17,427 nt of DNA from Deltaproteobacteria bacterium (GTDB lineage: Bacteria > Desulfobacterota > Deferrimicrobia > Deferrimicrobiales > Deferrimicrobiaceae), in NCBI GenBank assembly GCA_017889845.1, contig JAGGAJ010000016.1, positions 1-17,427 of the forward strand, given 5' to 3'. Positions 1 to 5,639 of the stretch are shown here, piece after piece. The translations under genes were made by a program, and so were the position numbers. Numbering within the stretch: position 1 is the stretch's first letter; each line of letters begins with the position of its first letter. Below the pieces are notes generated by a model. The model had not been told where the DNA came from. It did not search any database and saw only the letters and a list, made by a program, of their open reading frames with translations.

Positions 1-311
1 GGCTTCCCGCGCCGCATCGTCCCCAGGTCCACCACGTCGTCGTGCAGGAGCGTCGCGGTGTGCATGTACTCCGTCACCACGGACATCACGGTGCGCCGGG
101 GGCCCCGGTATCCGCAGGCGTCGGCGACCAGCAGCAGGACGGCGGGACGGATCCGCTTGCCGCCGGAAAGCGTGATGTGCTTCCCCACGACGGGGATCAG
201 CGGGACCGGGGATTTCAGGCAGGAAGCGAGCGCTCTCTCCACCTTCCGCAGATCGGTCCGCAGGTAACGGAAGACGCCGTCGATGTCGATCGCAGTTCTC
301 TTCGGGGGCAC
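1..311 (-). CDS. Polyprenyl diphosphate synthase, N-terminal part (runs off left edge)
   Basis: Trans-isoprenyl diphosphate synthases condense isopentenyl diphosphate onto an allylic diphosphate to build the chains of quinones or undecaprenyl-type lipids; chain length cannot be judged here. About 103 residues are visible. They include the substrate-binding SGGKRIRPA stretch (residues 49-57) and the first Asp-rich motif LLHDDVVD (DDVVD at 91-95, which chelates Mg-diphosphate) followed by RRGK. The second Asp-rich motif and the rest lie beyond position 1. The most likely start is GTG at 311. A TTG at 320 lies inside the -10 box, and there is no ATG near the usual family start. Homologues usually begin close to the DxVF segment (here IDIDGVF, residues 8-14), so the true start could be slightly downstream. 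The gene is divergent from rlmE. The family is secure; the exact start is not. Confidence 0.88.
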   Translation of the reverse strand, partial: MPPKRTAIDIDGVFRYLRTDLRKVERALASCLKSPVPLIPVVGKHITLSGGKRIRPAVLLLVADACGYRGPRRTVMSVVTEYMHTATLLHDDVVDLGTMRRGK

Positions 312-318
312 GACGCCC

Positions 319-346
319 AATATATCACCGGAAATCCCGATGTAAA
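319..346 (-). promoter_or_regulatory. Sigma-70-type promoter for the polyprenyl synthase
   Basis: On the minus strand TTTACA (346-341) is followed after 16 nt by TATATT (324-319); each box has five of six consensus bases. The expected transcription start is about 311-312, which coincides with the GTG start codon at 311, so the message may be leaderless. Base matches are seen directly; promoter activity is inferred. Confidence 0.6.
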
Positions 347-375
347 CCGCAGGACGGTTCCGATAGGATGATGCC

Positions 376-990
376 ATGTACGAGCGGAAGGACGCCTACT
401 ACCGGAAGGCGAAGCGGGAGGGGTACCGCTCCCGGGCCGCGTACAAACTGGAGCAGATCGCCGCGAGGGAGAAGGCGGTGCGCCCGGGGGACCGGGTGAT
501 CGACGCCGGCGCCGCCCCCGGCGGGTGGAGTCAGGTGATCCTGGCGCTCGTCGGCCCGAAGGGGAAGATCGCGGCGGTGGACCTCCTTCCCCTGGCGCCC
601 CTGCCGGGGGAGAACTTCCGGTTCTGGCAGCGGGACCTCTGCGATCCCGCACTCCCCGCGGAGATCCTCTCCTTCCTTGGCGGGAAGGCCGACGGGGTCC
701 TCTCCGACGCCGCCCCCAACACCACCGGGAGCGCCTTTACGGACCAGGCGCGATCTGCCGACCTGGTCCGGACCGTCTTCTCCCTCGCCCGGGAGACGCT
801 GCGGGACGGGGGCACCTTCCTCGCGAAGATCTTCGGCGGAGGGGAAGCCGACGCCGTCTTCCACGAGCTCAAGCCGTTCTTCCGGGAGTTGCGCCGCATC
901 CGGCCGGAAGCCACCCGCAAGGAATCGTTCGAACTCTACCTGCTCGGGAAAGGCTTCAAGGAGCAGAGGTCGATACCCAACGCGGGGTGA
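376..990 (+). CDS. rlmE: 23S rRNA (uridine-2'-O)-methyltransferase RlmE (FtsJ/RrmJ)
   Basis: RlmE methylates the 2'-hydroxyl of a uridine in the A-loop of 23S rRNA (U2552 in E. coli), using S-adenosylmethionine, late in large-subunit assembly. The 204-residue protein has the usual family length and shows the single Rossmann-fold layout: YRSRAAYKL (residues 17-25), SAM-binding motif I VIDAGAAPGGWSQV (41-54), GVLSDAAPN (107-115), FLAKIF (148-153) and ESFELYLLGKGFK (183-195). The K-D-K-E catalytic tetrad aligns with K24, D111, K151 and E186. The ATG is preceded by AGGA at 365-368 with a 7-nt spacer. It is the only plus-strand gene in the window, divergent from the polyprenyl synthase and convergent with the MaoC-like gene. 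Function is inferred from a very well-conserved family. Confidence 0.95.
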   Translation: MYERKDAYYRKAKREGYRSRAAYKLEQIAAREKAVRPGDRVIDAGAAPGGWSQVILALVGPKGKIAAVDLLPLAPLPGENFRFWQRDLCDPALPAEILSFLGGKADGVLSDAAPNTTGSAFTDQARSADLVRTVFSLARETLRDGGTFLAKIFGGGEADAVFHELKPFFRELRRIRPEATRKESFELYLLGKGFKEQRSIPNAG

Positions 991-994
991 CGCA

Positions 995-1114
995 GCGGGG
1001 GGTTCCTCGGAAGCGGCGTATGGAGCGCAGGCAGAGATTGCGTCGAGCGGAATCGCAGTGAGCGGGCGAAGGTCGCGAACGTAGCTTCCGAGGAAGCCCC
1101 CCGCGAGGAACCCC
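995..1114. repeat. Compound inverted repeat between rlmE and the MaoC-like gene
   Basis: Arm 1 at 995-1014 (GCGGGGGGTTCCTCGGAAGC) is the reverse complement of 1084-1104 except for one extra base, giving a stem of about 20 bp around a 69-nt loop. Bases 999-1009 of arm 1 are also the exact reverse complement of 1104-1114 (CGAGGAACCCC), so two right-hand partners compete for the same left arm. 1089-1100 and 1104-1114 are a near-perfect direct repeat. It lies just after the rlmE stop codon and before the end of the convergent MaoC-like gene. There is no T-run, so it is not a canonical intrinsic terminator, but a bidirectional termination or mRNA-end role is plausible. It could also be a family of dispersed intergenic repeats. 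Confidence 0.75.
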
Positions 1115-1137
1115 GTGGAAATACGGAACCCTTCCAG

Positions 1138-1593
1138 TTAAACCGAATCCGTCGGTCGGCAGGCGACCAGGTAGCGGTACCCGTATTCGAGGACGGTCTC
1201 GCCGCGCTGGTTCACGACGCGGCACCGGACGCCCGCGATTCCACGGTCCGGCCTGCTGCGGGACCGCCGCAAGCCGTCCCAACTTCCCTCTACCGTCAGG
1301 ACGTCTCCCGGCCGGACGGGCCCTGTCGCCTTCACCTCGTCGATGCTCAGGCCAGACAGGATCGCGATCTCCCCGTGCGCTTCGACCACGACCCGCGTGC
1401 AGCAGGACAGGGTGTGCAGGGCCGACGCGATCGGGCCTCCGAAGATGGAGCGGTCCGACGCCTCCCCTCCCACGTGGAACGGCAGCGGGTCGTACTCCTT
1501 TCCGAACGCGATGATCCCTTCCCGGTCGAACGCGACGGGGCGACACGTGAAGGCCTCCCCCTCGACCAGGTCCTCCCAGTACCTCTTGCCCAT
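1138..1593 (-). CDS. MaoC-like hot-dog fold dehydratase/hydratase
   Basis: MaoC-family proteins hydrate or dehydrate acyl-CoA-type substrates; the substrate here is unknown. The 151-residue protein has the family signature YDPLPFH at residues 34-40, with D35 and H40 matching the catalytic Asp/His pair, followed by the helix and FGGPIAS segment (51-57) that lines the thioester tunnel and the strand-rich C-terminal half with VRPGDVLTVEG (93-103). The length is typical of a single hot-dog unit, which normally dimerises. The ATG at 1593 is preceded by a GGAG-like purine stretch. It is the last gene on the minus strand before the rlmE convergent gap, and only 2 nt separate it from a small upstream ORF. 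The GC-rich codon use resembles the flanking housekeeping genes, unlike the lower-GC patch just upstream. Family call good, precise role unknown. Confidence 0.85.
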   Translation of the reverse strand: MGKRYWEDLVEGEAFTCRPVAFDREGIIAFGKEYDPLPFHVGGEASDRSIFGGPIASALHTLSCCTRVVVEAHGEIAILSGLSIDEVKATGPVRPGDVLTVEGSWDGLRRSRSRPDRGIAGVRCRVVNQRGETVLEYGYRYLVACRPTDSV

Positions 1594-1595
1594 CC

Positions 1596-1694
1596 TCAGG
1601 ACTCCCGACGGACCTTATCCGCCAGCTGGCGGGACAGTTCGCGTCCGGCGGCGTTCCGGATTGAAACCATCAGGAAGCGCCCTTTTCCGCTCAT
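1596..1694 (-). CDS. Small ORF, 32 residues, function unknown
   Basis: ATG at 1694 overlaps the TGA stop of the DUF2075 remnant in an ATGA quartet (1694-1691), and its own stop lies 2 nt before the MaoC-like start. The peptide begins MSGKGRFLMVSIRNA and ends ADKVRRES; it is rich in Arg and Lys with an amphipathic-looking C-terminal half. I do not recognise it. It may be a genuine coupled small protein, or the tail of an ancestral gene upstream of the MaoC gene that was cut when the accessory patch was inserted. The coupling geometry is seen; coding status is uncertain. Confidence 0.35.
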   Translation of the reverse strand: MSGKGRFLMVSIRNAAGRELSRQLADKVRRES

Positions 1695-2311
1695 GCCGTT
1701 TCCGATCTATTCAAATCCATCCTGCCAGACCTCTTGACCACGGTGTCATAGGACCGTTGGTTGTCTCCGACCCAATCTTGTCTGTCGAATCGGTAAAGTA
1801 GGTCCCTGCCATATATGACCCCCGCGTAATCGAACTCAAACCCCTGCGCCGTGTAGATGCAGCCGACCTGGTCGATTCCCCCGGGCAGGTGAGCCCACAG
1901 GGAAGCCTTGGGAATTCCCTTGGCCAGTCGGGTGGCTTCCGGCCTTGCATTCCAGGGACGCCGATATTCGCCGATCACCACGTCTTCCTCGAGAGCACCG
2001 TCAGGCCTCGGATCGGACCACTTCCAACAGAAATCCGCCATCATGCGGGCCGTATACCCCTCGGCGGCTTTCTTCCGGATGGCTTCCTCAAGCGCCTGTG
2101 GTGAATCGAGAATCTTGAAGTCGAATGACTCGTTCCCTTCCCACAGGACATTGGCTGTGCGCCGGATCAGGGAGTTCTGCCATGAGTTGATTTCGGCGTG
2201 AGGCGGATTGTAACGGAAATGGCTGAAGAAGGCATTCTTGAGCTTGCCGGCGATCTGGTTCAGGACCGTGTCTTCGACGAACTGTCCCGAGCTGCCCGCG
2301 TAGAGTCTCAT
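1691..2311 (-). pseudogene. DUF2075 (Schlafen-group-3-like helicase) remnant with internal deletion
   Basis: The open frame is 206 codons, whereas full DUF2075 proteins are usually about 600 or more residues. Residues 1-60 (MRLYAGSSGQFVEDTV..., then INSWQNSL at 41-48) match the N-terminal segment of such proteins. From about residue 63 the sequence matches their far C-terminal helicase part: FKILDSPQAL (65-74), a TARMMADFCWKWS stretch, SLWAHLPGGIDQVGCIYTAQGFEFDY with VGVI-like AGVIYGRDLLY after it (given here as separate blocks). Missing between them are the nuclease-like region and the Walker A and B motifs. The extreme C-terminus, which normally continues past VKRS with a TYRVLLTRG-type motif, is also missing and replaced by a short tail. 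The frame has stayed open, so the deletion is in frame. It is very unlikely to be an active ATPase. It lies 3 nt downstream of a MazG-like tail. Family recognition is from memory of conserved blocks. Confidence 0.75.
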
Positions 2312-2314
2312 TCG

Positions 2315-2416
2315 TCAGAGATCGGTATATTTGGCGGCACTGTTGCGAGCCTTGTCTGCCGGGTATTTCTCCTCGTTGGCCACATGATTTCCCGATGACC
2401 GCCACTTCATATTCAT
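2315..2416 (-). pseudogene. C-terminal remnant of a MazG-like nucleotide pyrophosphohydrolase
   Basis: A 33-codon open stretch ends in EEKYPADKARNSAAKYTDL. That closely resembles the conserved C-terminal tail of small MazG-like pyrophosphohydrolases (pattern NxxKYPxxKAxGxxxKYTxL), proteins of about 110-120 residues that are commonly encoded just upstream of DUF2075 genes. The four-helix catalytic part with its EExxE-type metal sites is absent. The frame reads straight back into the stop codon of the antitoxin at 2444, so the 5' deletion junction lies between about 2390 and 2444. Its stop is 3 nt before the DUF2075 remnant, preserving the original operon spacing. The tail match is seen; the remnant interpretation is inference. 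Confidence 0.6.
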
Positions 2417-2443
2417 GAATTTCCTGCATGTAGTCAGGCTCCG

Positions 2444-2683
2444 TTATACATCCTCCAGTCGGATCCCCTTCCCGGCCCGCAAGCTTTTCCGGGCGGATTC
2501 AATCCGCTTCAGAAAACGAGGGTCATTCTCCAATCGATAATCGAACCAGTCATCCTCCGATTCGAAGCCGATCAGGACACCAGCCGCCTTCCCGTGGCGA
2601 GTGATCACAATTTCCTCTTTCTCCGCCAGGCGGAGAAACCTCGACAGGTCATCCTTCATTTCGGACAGCGCTACCTTTTTCAT
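2444..2683 (-). CDS. Phd/YefM-family antitoxin
   Basis: Type II antitoxins of this family bind their cognate toxin through the C-terminal half and the operon's operator through the N-terminal half. The 79-residue protein begins MKKVALSEMKDDLSRFL and carries the EIVITRHGKAAGVLIGF block (residues 24-40) that is diagnostic for Phd/YefM DNA-binding domains. The charged C-terminal part (about 45-79, with NDPRFLKRIESARKSLRAG) would be the toxin-wrapping helix. It starts 3 nt after the stop of the upstream RelE-like toxin, with a GGAG Shine-Dalgarno inside the toxin's 3' end. Toxin-first order is the minority arrangement for this family. The length is normal and the gene looks intact, unlike the broken genes that follow. 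Family assignment is strong; the neutralisation partner is inferred from adjacency. Confidence 0.9.
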   Translation of the reverse strand: MKKVALSEMKDDLSRFLRLAEKEEIVITRHGKAAGVLIGFESEDDWFDYRLENDPRFLKRIESARKSLRAGKGIRLEDV

Positions 2684-2686
2684 CGC

Positions 2687-2983
2687 TCACTCTCCTATCT
2701 CTTCCAACCAGGAAGCCGCTTCTGGTTTCGGAACAATCGCCAATATTTTCACGACTTGTTTCGTTATGTCGTAGAACACCCGGATTTCTCCCGCCCGTAA
2801 GCGATACTGCGGATGCGCGATCCCCCGGAGACGCTTGATCCGACTCTTGCTCACCTTTGCCGGTTCGTTACGGAGGTACCTTTCCAGCGCATCCTTCACC
2901 TCTGCCCGGATGTGGGCCTTGAGGCGCTTGAGGTCCTGCGCGGCTTCGGGGGCGAGTTCAATCTCGTATTTCATTCTGGCCAT
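2687..2983 (-). CDS. RelE/ParE-superfamily toxin
   Basis: RelE-type toxins are usually ribosome-dependent mRNA endonucleases, while the related ParE poisons gyrase; sequence alone does not separate them here. The 98-residue frame shows the compact superfamily pattern: YEIELAPEAAQDLKRL (residues 6-21), two helices, RLRGIAHPQYRLRAGEIRVFYDI (split here as RLRGIAHPQYR and LRAGEIRVFYDI, about 51-73), then VVKILAIVPK (77-86). Basic residues R61, R63 and R68 sit where catalytic or RNA-contacting residues usually lie. The frame opens at ATG 2983, but that codon touches the -10 box. The predicted transcript starts just before the in-frame ATG at 2974, so the real protein probably has 95 residues starting MKYEIEL. 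It is first in a two-gene operon with the Phd/YefM antitoxin. Confidence 0.88.
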   Translation of the reverse strand: MARMKYEIELAPEAAQDLKRLKAHIRAEVKDALERYLRNEPAKVSKSRIKRLRGIAHPQYRLRAGEIRVFYDITKQVVKILAIVPKPEAASWLEEIGE

Positions 2984-2994
2984 AATATAGCCAG
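2976..2994 (-). promoter_or_regulatory. Palindromic operator over the TA -10 box
   Basis: CTGGCTATATTATGGCCAG is a 19-nt imperfect palindrome with CTGGC/GCCAG arms and symmetric TAT/ATA-type inner bases, so 16 of the 18 off-centre positions pair. It covers the -10 box and the expected transcription start, the usual position for autorepression by an antitoxin or toxin-antitoxin complex. The symmetry is seen; binding is inferred. Confidence 0.55.
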
Positions 2995-3012
2995 ATTAAC
3001 ATGCCGTGTCAA
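2984..3012 (-). promoter_or_regulatory. Toxin-antitoxin promoter, perfect -35
   Basis: On the minus strand TTGACA (3012-3007) is followed after exactly 17 nt by TATATT (2989-2984), which is close to an ideal sigma-70 promoter. Transcription should begin about 2976-2978, leaving only a 2-4-nt leader before the ATG at 2974. Base matches are direct observation; use in vivo is inferred. Confidence 0.75.
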
Positions 3013-3074
3013 TAGTCCTTGCCAAGGCGTAAACCTAAGGCGTATCGGATTACAAGGCGGTAAGGATATCCCCA

Positions 3075-3088
3075 CGGCCCTTTGGCCG
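3075..3088 (-). terminator. Short GC hairpin after radA (weak terminator candidate)
   Basis: Reading the minus strand, CGGCC AAAG GGCCG forms a perfect 5-bp stem with a 4-nt loop beginning 18 nt after the radA stop codon. No T-run follows, so intrinsic termination is doubtful, but it is the only hairpin I find at the end of the long operon. Confidence 0.3.
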
Positions 3089-3105
3089 ATCACGACAAGA
3101 ACAGG

Positions 3106-4479
3106 CTACTTCCCGCCGCCGGCGCGCGAGATCGCCTCCTTGACGTGGCGTACCGGGAGCAGTTCGAGGGGGAACTTCGCGGAGAGGCGCTCCGCGTTCG
3201 CCGCGGGCAGCACGACGCGGGAGAATCCCATCTTGGCGGCCTCGTTCAGGCGCATCTCCGCCATCGGCACGGCGCGCACCTCGCCTCCGAGACCCACCTC
3301 GCCGAACACCGCCGTTCCGGGCGGGACCACCCGGTCCTTGAAGCTTCCGGCCACGGCGCAGCAGAGCACAAGGTCCGCCGCGGGCTCGTCGACCCGGATC
3401 CCCCCCGCCACGTTGACGAAGACGTCCTGGTTGTAGAGGGAGATCCCCGCCTTCCGCTCGAGGATGGCGCACATCAGGATCACGCGGTTATAGTCGACGC
3501 CCAGCGTGGTCCGGCGCGGCATCGCGAGGAACGACTGGGAAACCAGAGCCTGCACCTCGACCAGCAGCGGCCGCGTCCCCTCGATCGCCGGGAAGACGAG
3601 GGTTCCGGAGGTGTCGCCGGACCGGTCGGAGAGGAACATCCCCGACGGGTCCGCGACCTCGGTGAGCCCCTCGGCGCGCATCTCGAACACGCCGATCTCG
3701 TTCGTCGAGCCGTACCGGTTCTTGACCGCCTTCAATATGCGGTACGGGTGGCCTTTTTCCCCCTCGAAGTAGAGGACCGTGTCCACGATGTGCTCAAGGA
3801 CCCGGGGCCCCGCGATCGCCCCCTCCTTGGTCACGTGCCCCACGAGGAACACGGAGATCCCTGCCTTCTTCCCGAAGAAGACTAGCCGCGCGGCGCATTC
3901 CCGCACCTGGCCGACCGACCCCGGCGCTCCGGGGAGGTCGGAGGAGAACACCGTCTGGATGGAGTCGACGATCATCGCGGCGGGGGCGAGTTCTCCGGCG
4001 GCGGAGAGGATCCGTTCCAGGGATGTTTCGGACATCAGGTAGATTTCCGCCGACGCCACGCCGAGGCGCGACGCGCGTAACTTCACCTGCGCCTCGGACT
4101 CCTCGCCGGAAACGTACAGGACCGCATTCCCCTTCCGGCCCAGTCCCCGCGCCACCTGCAGCAGGATGGTGGATTTGCCGATGCCGGGGTCGCCGCCGAT
4201 CAGCGTCGCGGAGGCGGAGACGACGCCGCCCCCCATCACCCGGTCGAACTCGCCGATGCCGCACCGCGTCCGTTCCGCCGCGGTGTCCTGCACCTCCGTG
4301 AGGCGCACCGGGCGGGACGCGGGGAAGTCGGCCGCCGCACCCCCGCGGTACTTCGGTCCCGGGGCGGACACCTCCTCGACGAGGGTGTTCCACTCGCCGC
4401 ACCCGGGGCACTTCCCCACCCACTTGGGGGAGGCGGTGCCGCACGCGGTGCAGGCGTATTCGACCTTCACCTTCGCCAT
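3106..4479 (-). CDS. radA: DNA repair protein RadA (Sms)
   Basis: RadA is a RecA-like DnaB-type ATPase that drives branch migration of recombination intermediates. The 457-residue protein has the full family layout: an N-terminal zinc finger (C10, C13, C24, C27), a RecA-type ATPase with Walker A GGDPGIGKST (95-104), Walker B region AMIVDSIQT (168-176), the RadA-specific KNRYG motif (253-257), and a C-terminal Lon-protease-like domain from about residue 280 to the end that lacks protease activity in this family. ATG at 4479 was chosen because MAKVKVEYACTACG is the standard N-terminus. It lies inside the 3' end of larC (13-nt overlap) and has a GAGGTGG purine stretch upstream. It is the last gene of the long minus-strand train. 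Confidence 0.97.
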   Translation of the reverse strand: MAKVKVEYACTACGTASPKWVGKCPGCGEWNTLVEEVSAPGPKYRGGAAADFPASRPVRLTEVQDTAAERTRCGIGEFDRVMGGGVVSASATLIGGDPGIGKSTILLQVARGLGRKGNAVLYVSGEESEAQVKLRASRLGVASAEIYLMSETSLERILSAAGELAPAAMIVDSIQTVFSSDLPGAPGSVGQVRECAARLVFFGKKAGISVFLVGHVTKEGAIAGPRVLEHIVDTVLYFEGEKGHPYRILKAVKNRYGSTNEIGVFEMRAEGLTEVADPSGMFLSDRSGDTSGTLVFPAIEGTRPLLVEVQALVSQSFLAMPRRTTLGVDYNRVILMCAILERKAGISLYNQDVFVNVAGGIRVDEPAADLVLCCAVAGSFKDRVVPPGTAVFGEVGLGGEVRAVPMAEMRLNEAAKMGFSRVVLPAANAERLSAKFPLELLPVRHVKEAISRAGGGK

Positions 4480-5639
4480 TTCGACGCCACCTCGCGCGCC
4501 ACCTCGTCGAAGGTCGCCGCGCCCGAACGCACGATCCGCTTCACATCGTCGTACTCCGGCACCGGGCGCACGGAGCCGTCGGGCAGCGTGGCCTCCTTGA
4601 CCCGGATTCGGCCGAACCGCGTCGCTACCACCCCGACGGTCCGGTCGAGCTTCAGCCGGTCGCAGGCGTGGTATCGCAGGCCGATGGCGGTGGAGAGGGA
4701 AAAGACGGCGGAGGAGACGATCTCCAGGCGCTCCTCGGGGACCAGCAGGCGCAGCACCCAGCCGGGCCGACTCTTCTTCATCGTAGCCGGGAGGATCGCC
4801 ACGTCCAGCGCCCCCGCGGCCAGAGCCCGTTCGATGAGCAGCTCGAACCGCTGGGGGCTCATGTCGTCGATGTTCGCCTCCACCTCCAGAACACGGTCCC
4901 GCCCCGGCGCGACGGCCACGGCGTCCCCCGCGACGACGCGCAGCAGGTTCGGCCTCACCGGAAGCTCCCGGTGACCCAGGCCGGTCCCGACACCGCGCAC
5001 CGTCATTTCGGGGGGGCGGTCGAAGGAGACGTCGAAGGCGCGGAGCAGCGCCGCCCCGGTGGGGGTCACCAGCTCCCCCTCGCCCTCCCCCAGGCGCCAC
5101 CGCGCCCCGGTGAGGAGCCGGAGGGTCGCCGGCCCCGGTACCGGGATCCTCCCGTGCGCAGACCGCGCCTCTCCCGATCCGCCGGGGAGGGCGGAGCAGA
5201 ACGCCCTCGGTGCGCCGAGCAACTCGAACAGGAAGCATCCCGAGACGACGTCGACGATCGCGTCCACCGCGCCGACCTCGTGGAAGTGCACCTTGTCGGG
5301 GGTAGTGCCGTGGACCGTCGCCTCCGACTCCCCGAGCCGCTCGAAGCAGCGGGCCGCCCGGGAAGCCGTCTCTGGCGGCAGATCGGACGCCCGCAGCAGC
5401 GACAGGATATCGGGGAGGTGGCGCGCGCGGCCCTTCCCGGACGCCACTCTCACGTGCACCCGGGTCCCGGCCACCCCGGCGGAGCTCCCCCGCTCCACGG
5501 CGAGCCGGTACCCCCCGAGGGGGAGCCCCTTGAGCGCCTTCCGGAGCTCCTTCTCCGCCCCCGTCAGTGACAGCAACGCCGCCGCCGTCATGTCCCCGGC
5601 GATGCCCGAGAAGCAGTCGAAATAGAGGAGGGAGCTCAC
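4467..5639 (-). CDS. larC: Nickel-pincer cofactor biosynthesis protein LarC
   Basis: LarC is the CTP-dependent nickel insertase that completes the nickel-pincer nucleotide cofactor of lactate racemase and related LarA enzymes. The 390-residue frame is intact in one piece, unlike the larC1/larC2 frameshifted arrangement of Lactiplantibacillus. Family blocks in order: LLYFDCFSGIAGDM (4-17), KVHFHEVGAVDAIVDV (116-131), ELVTPTGAALL (189-199), ANIDDMSPQ (255-263) and MKKSRPGWVL (287-296). The start is GTG at 5639, overlapping the larB stop in a GTGA quartet, which fixes both the start and the likely translational coupling. No larA or larE is in the window, so the client enzyme and the sulfur-transfer step must be encoded elsewhere. 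Cytoplasmic. Confidence 0.95.
   Translation of the reverse strand: MSSLLYFDCFSGIAGDMTAAALLSLTGAEKELRKALKGLPLGGYRLAVERGSSAGVAGTRVHVRVASGKGRARHLPDILSLLRASDLPPETASRAARCFERLGESEATVHGTTPDKVHFHEVGAVDAIVDVVSGCFLFELLGAPRAFCSALPGGSGEARSAHGRIPVPGPATLRLLTGARWRLGEGEGELVTPTGAALLRAFDVSFDRPPEMTVRGVGTGLGHRELPVRPNLLRVVAGDAVAVAPGRDRVLEVEANIDDMSPQRFELLIERALAAGALDVAILPATMKKSRPGWVLRLLVPEERLEIVSSAVFSLSTAIGLRYHACDRLKLDRTVGVVATRFGRIRVKEATLPDGSVRPVPEYDDVKRIVRSGAATFDEVAREVASKWRR

Larger units (their letters stand above)
1691..3012 (-). other. Lower-GC accessory patch with TA pair and broken MazG/DUF2075 module
   Basis: Base composition drops visibly here: by hand count bases 1741-1800 are 50% G+C, against 80% for 10021-10080 in the flanking operon. 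The patch carries one intact toxin-antitoxin operon and two decayed genes of types common in mobile or defence-associated loci. No transposase, integrase, att repeat or terminal inverted repeat is visible at its borders, so the mode of entry is unknown. Confidence 0.55.

Noticed and set aside
2088..2429. 113-codon minus-strand frame starting at 2429
   Set aside because: It overlaps the MazG-tail and DUF2075 frames, both of which show recognisable family sequence; its own product has none.
3061..3105. Possible canonical intrinsic terminator after radA
   Set aside because: Only a 5-bp GC stem is present and no T-run follows; kept as a low-confidence feature, not as a firm terminator.
3082..3885. 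Plus-strand open frame (267 codons) opposite radA
   Set aside because: Mirror of the conserved RadA C-terminal domain; His/Arg-rich product without a family.
4480..5238. Upstream extension of the radA frame to 5238 (710 codons)
   Set aside because: Residues before MAKVKVEYACTACG are an out-of-frame reading of larC; the RadA zinc finger marks the true N-terminus at 4479.
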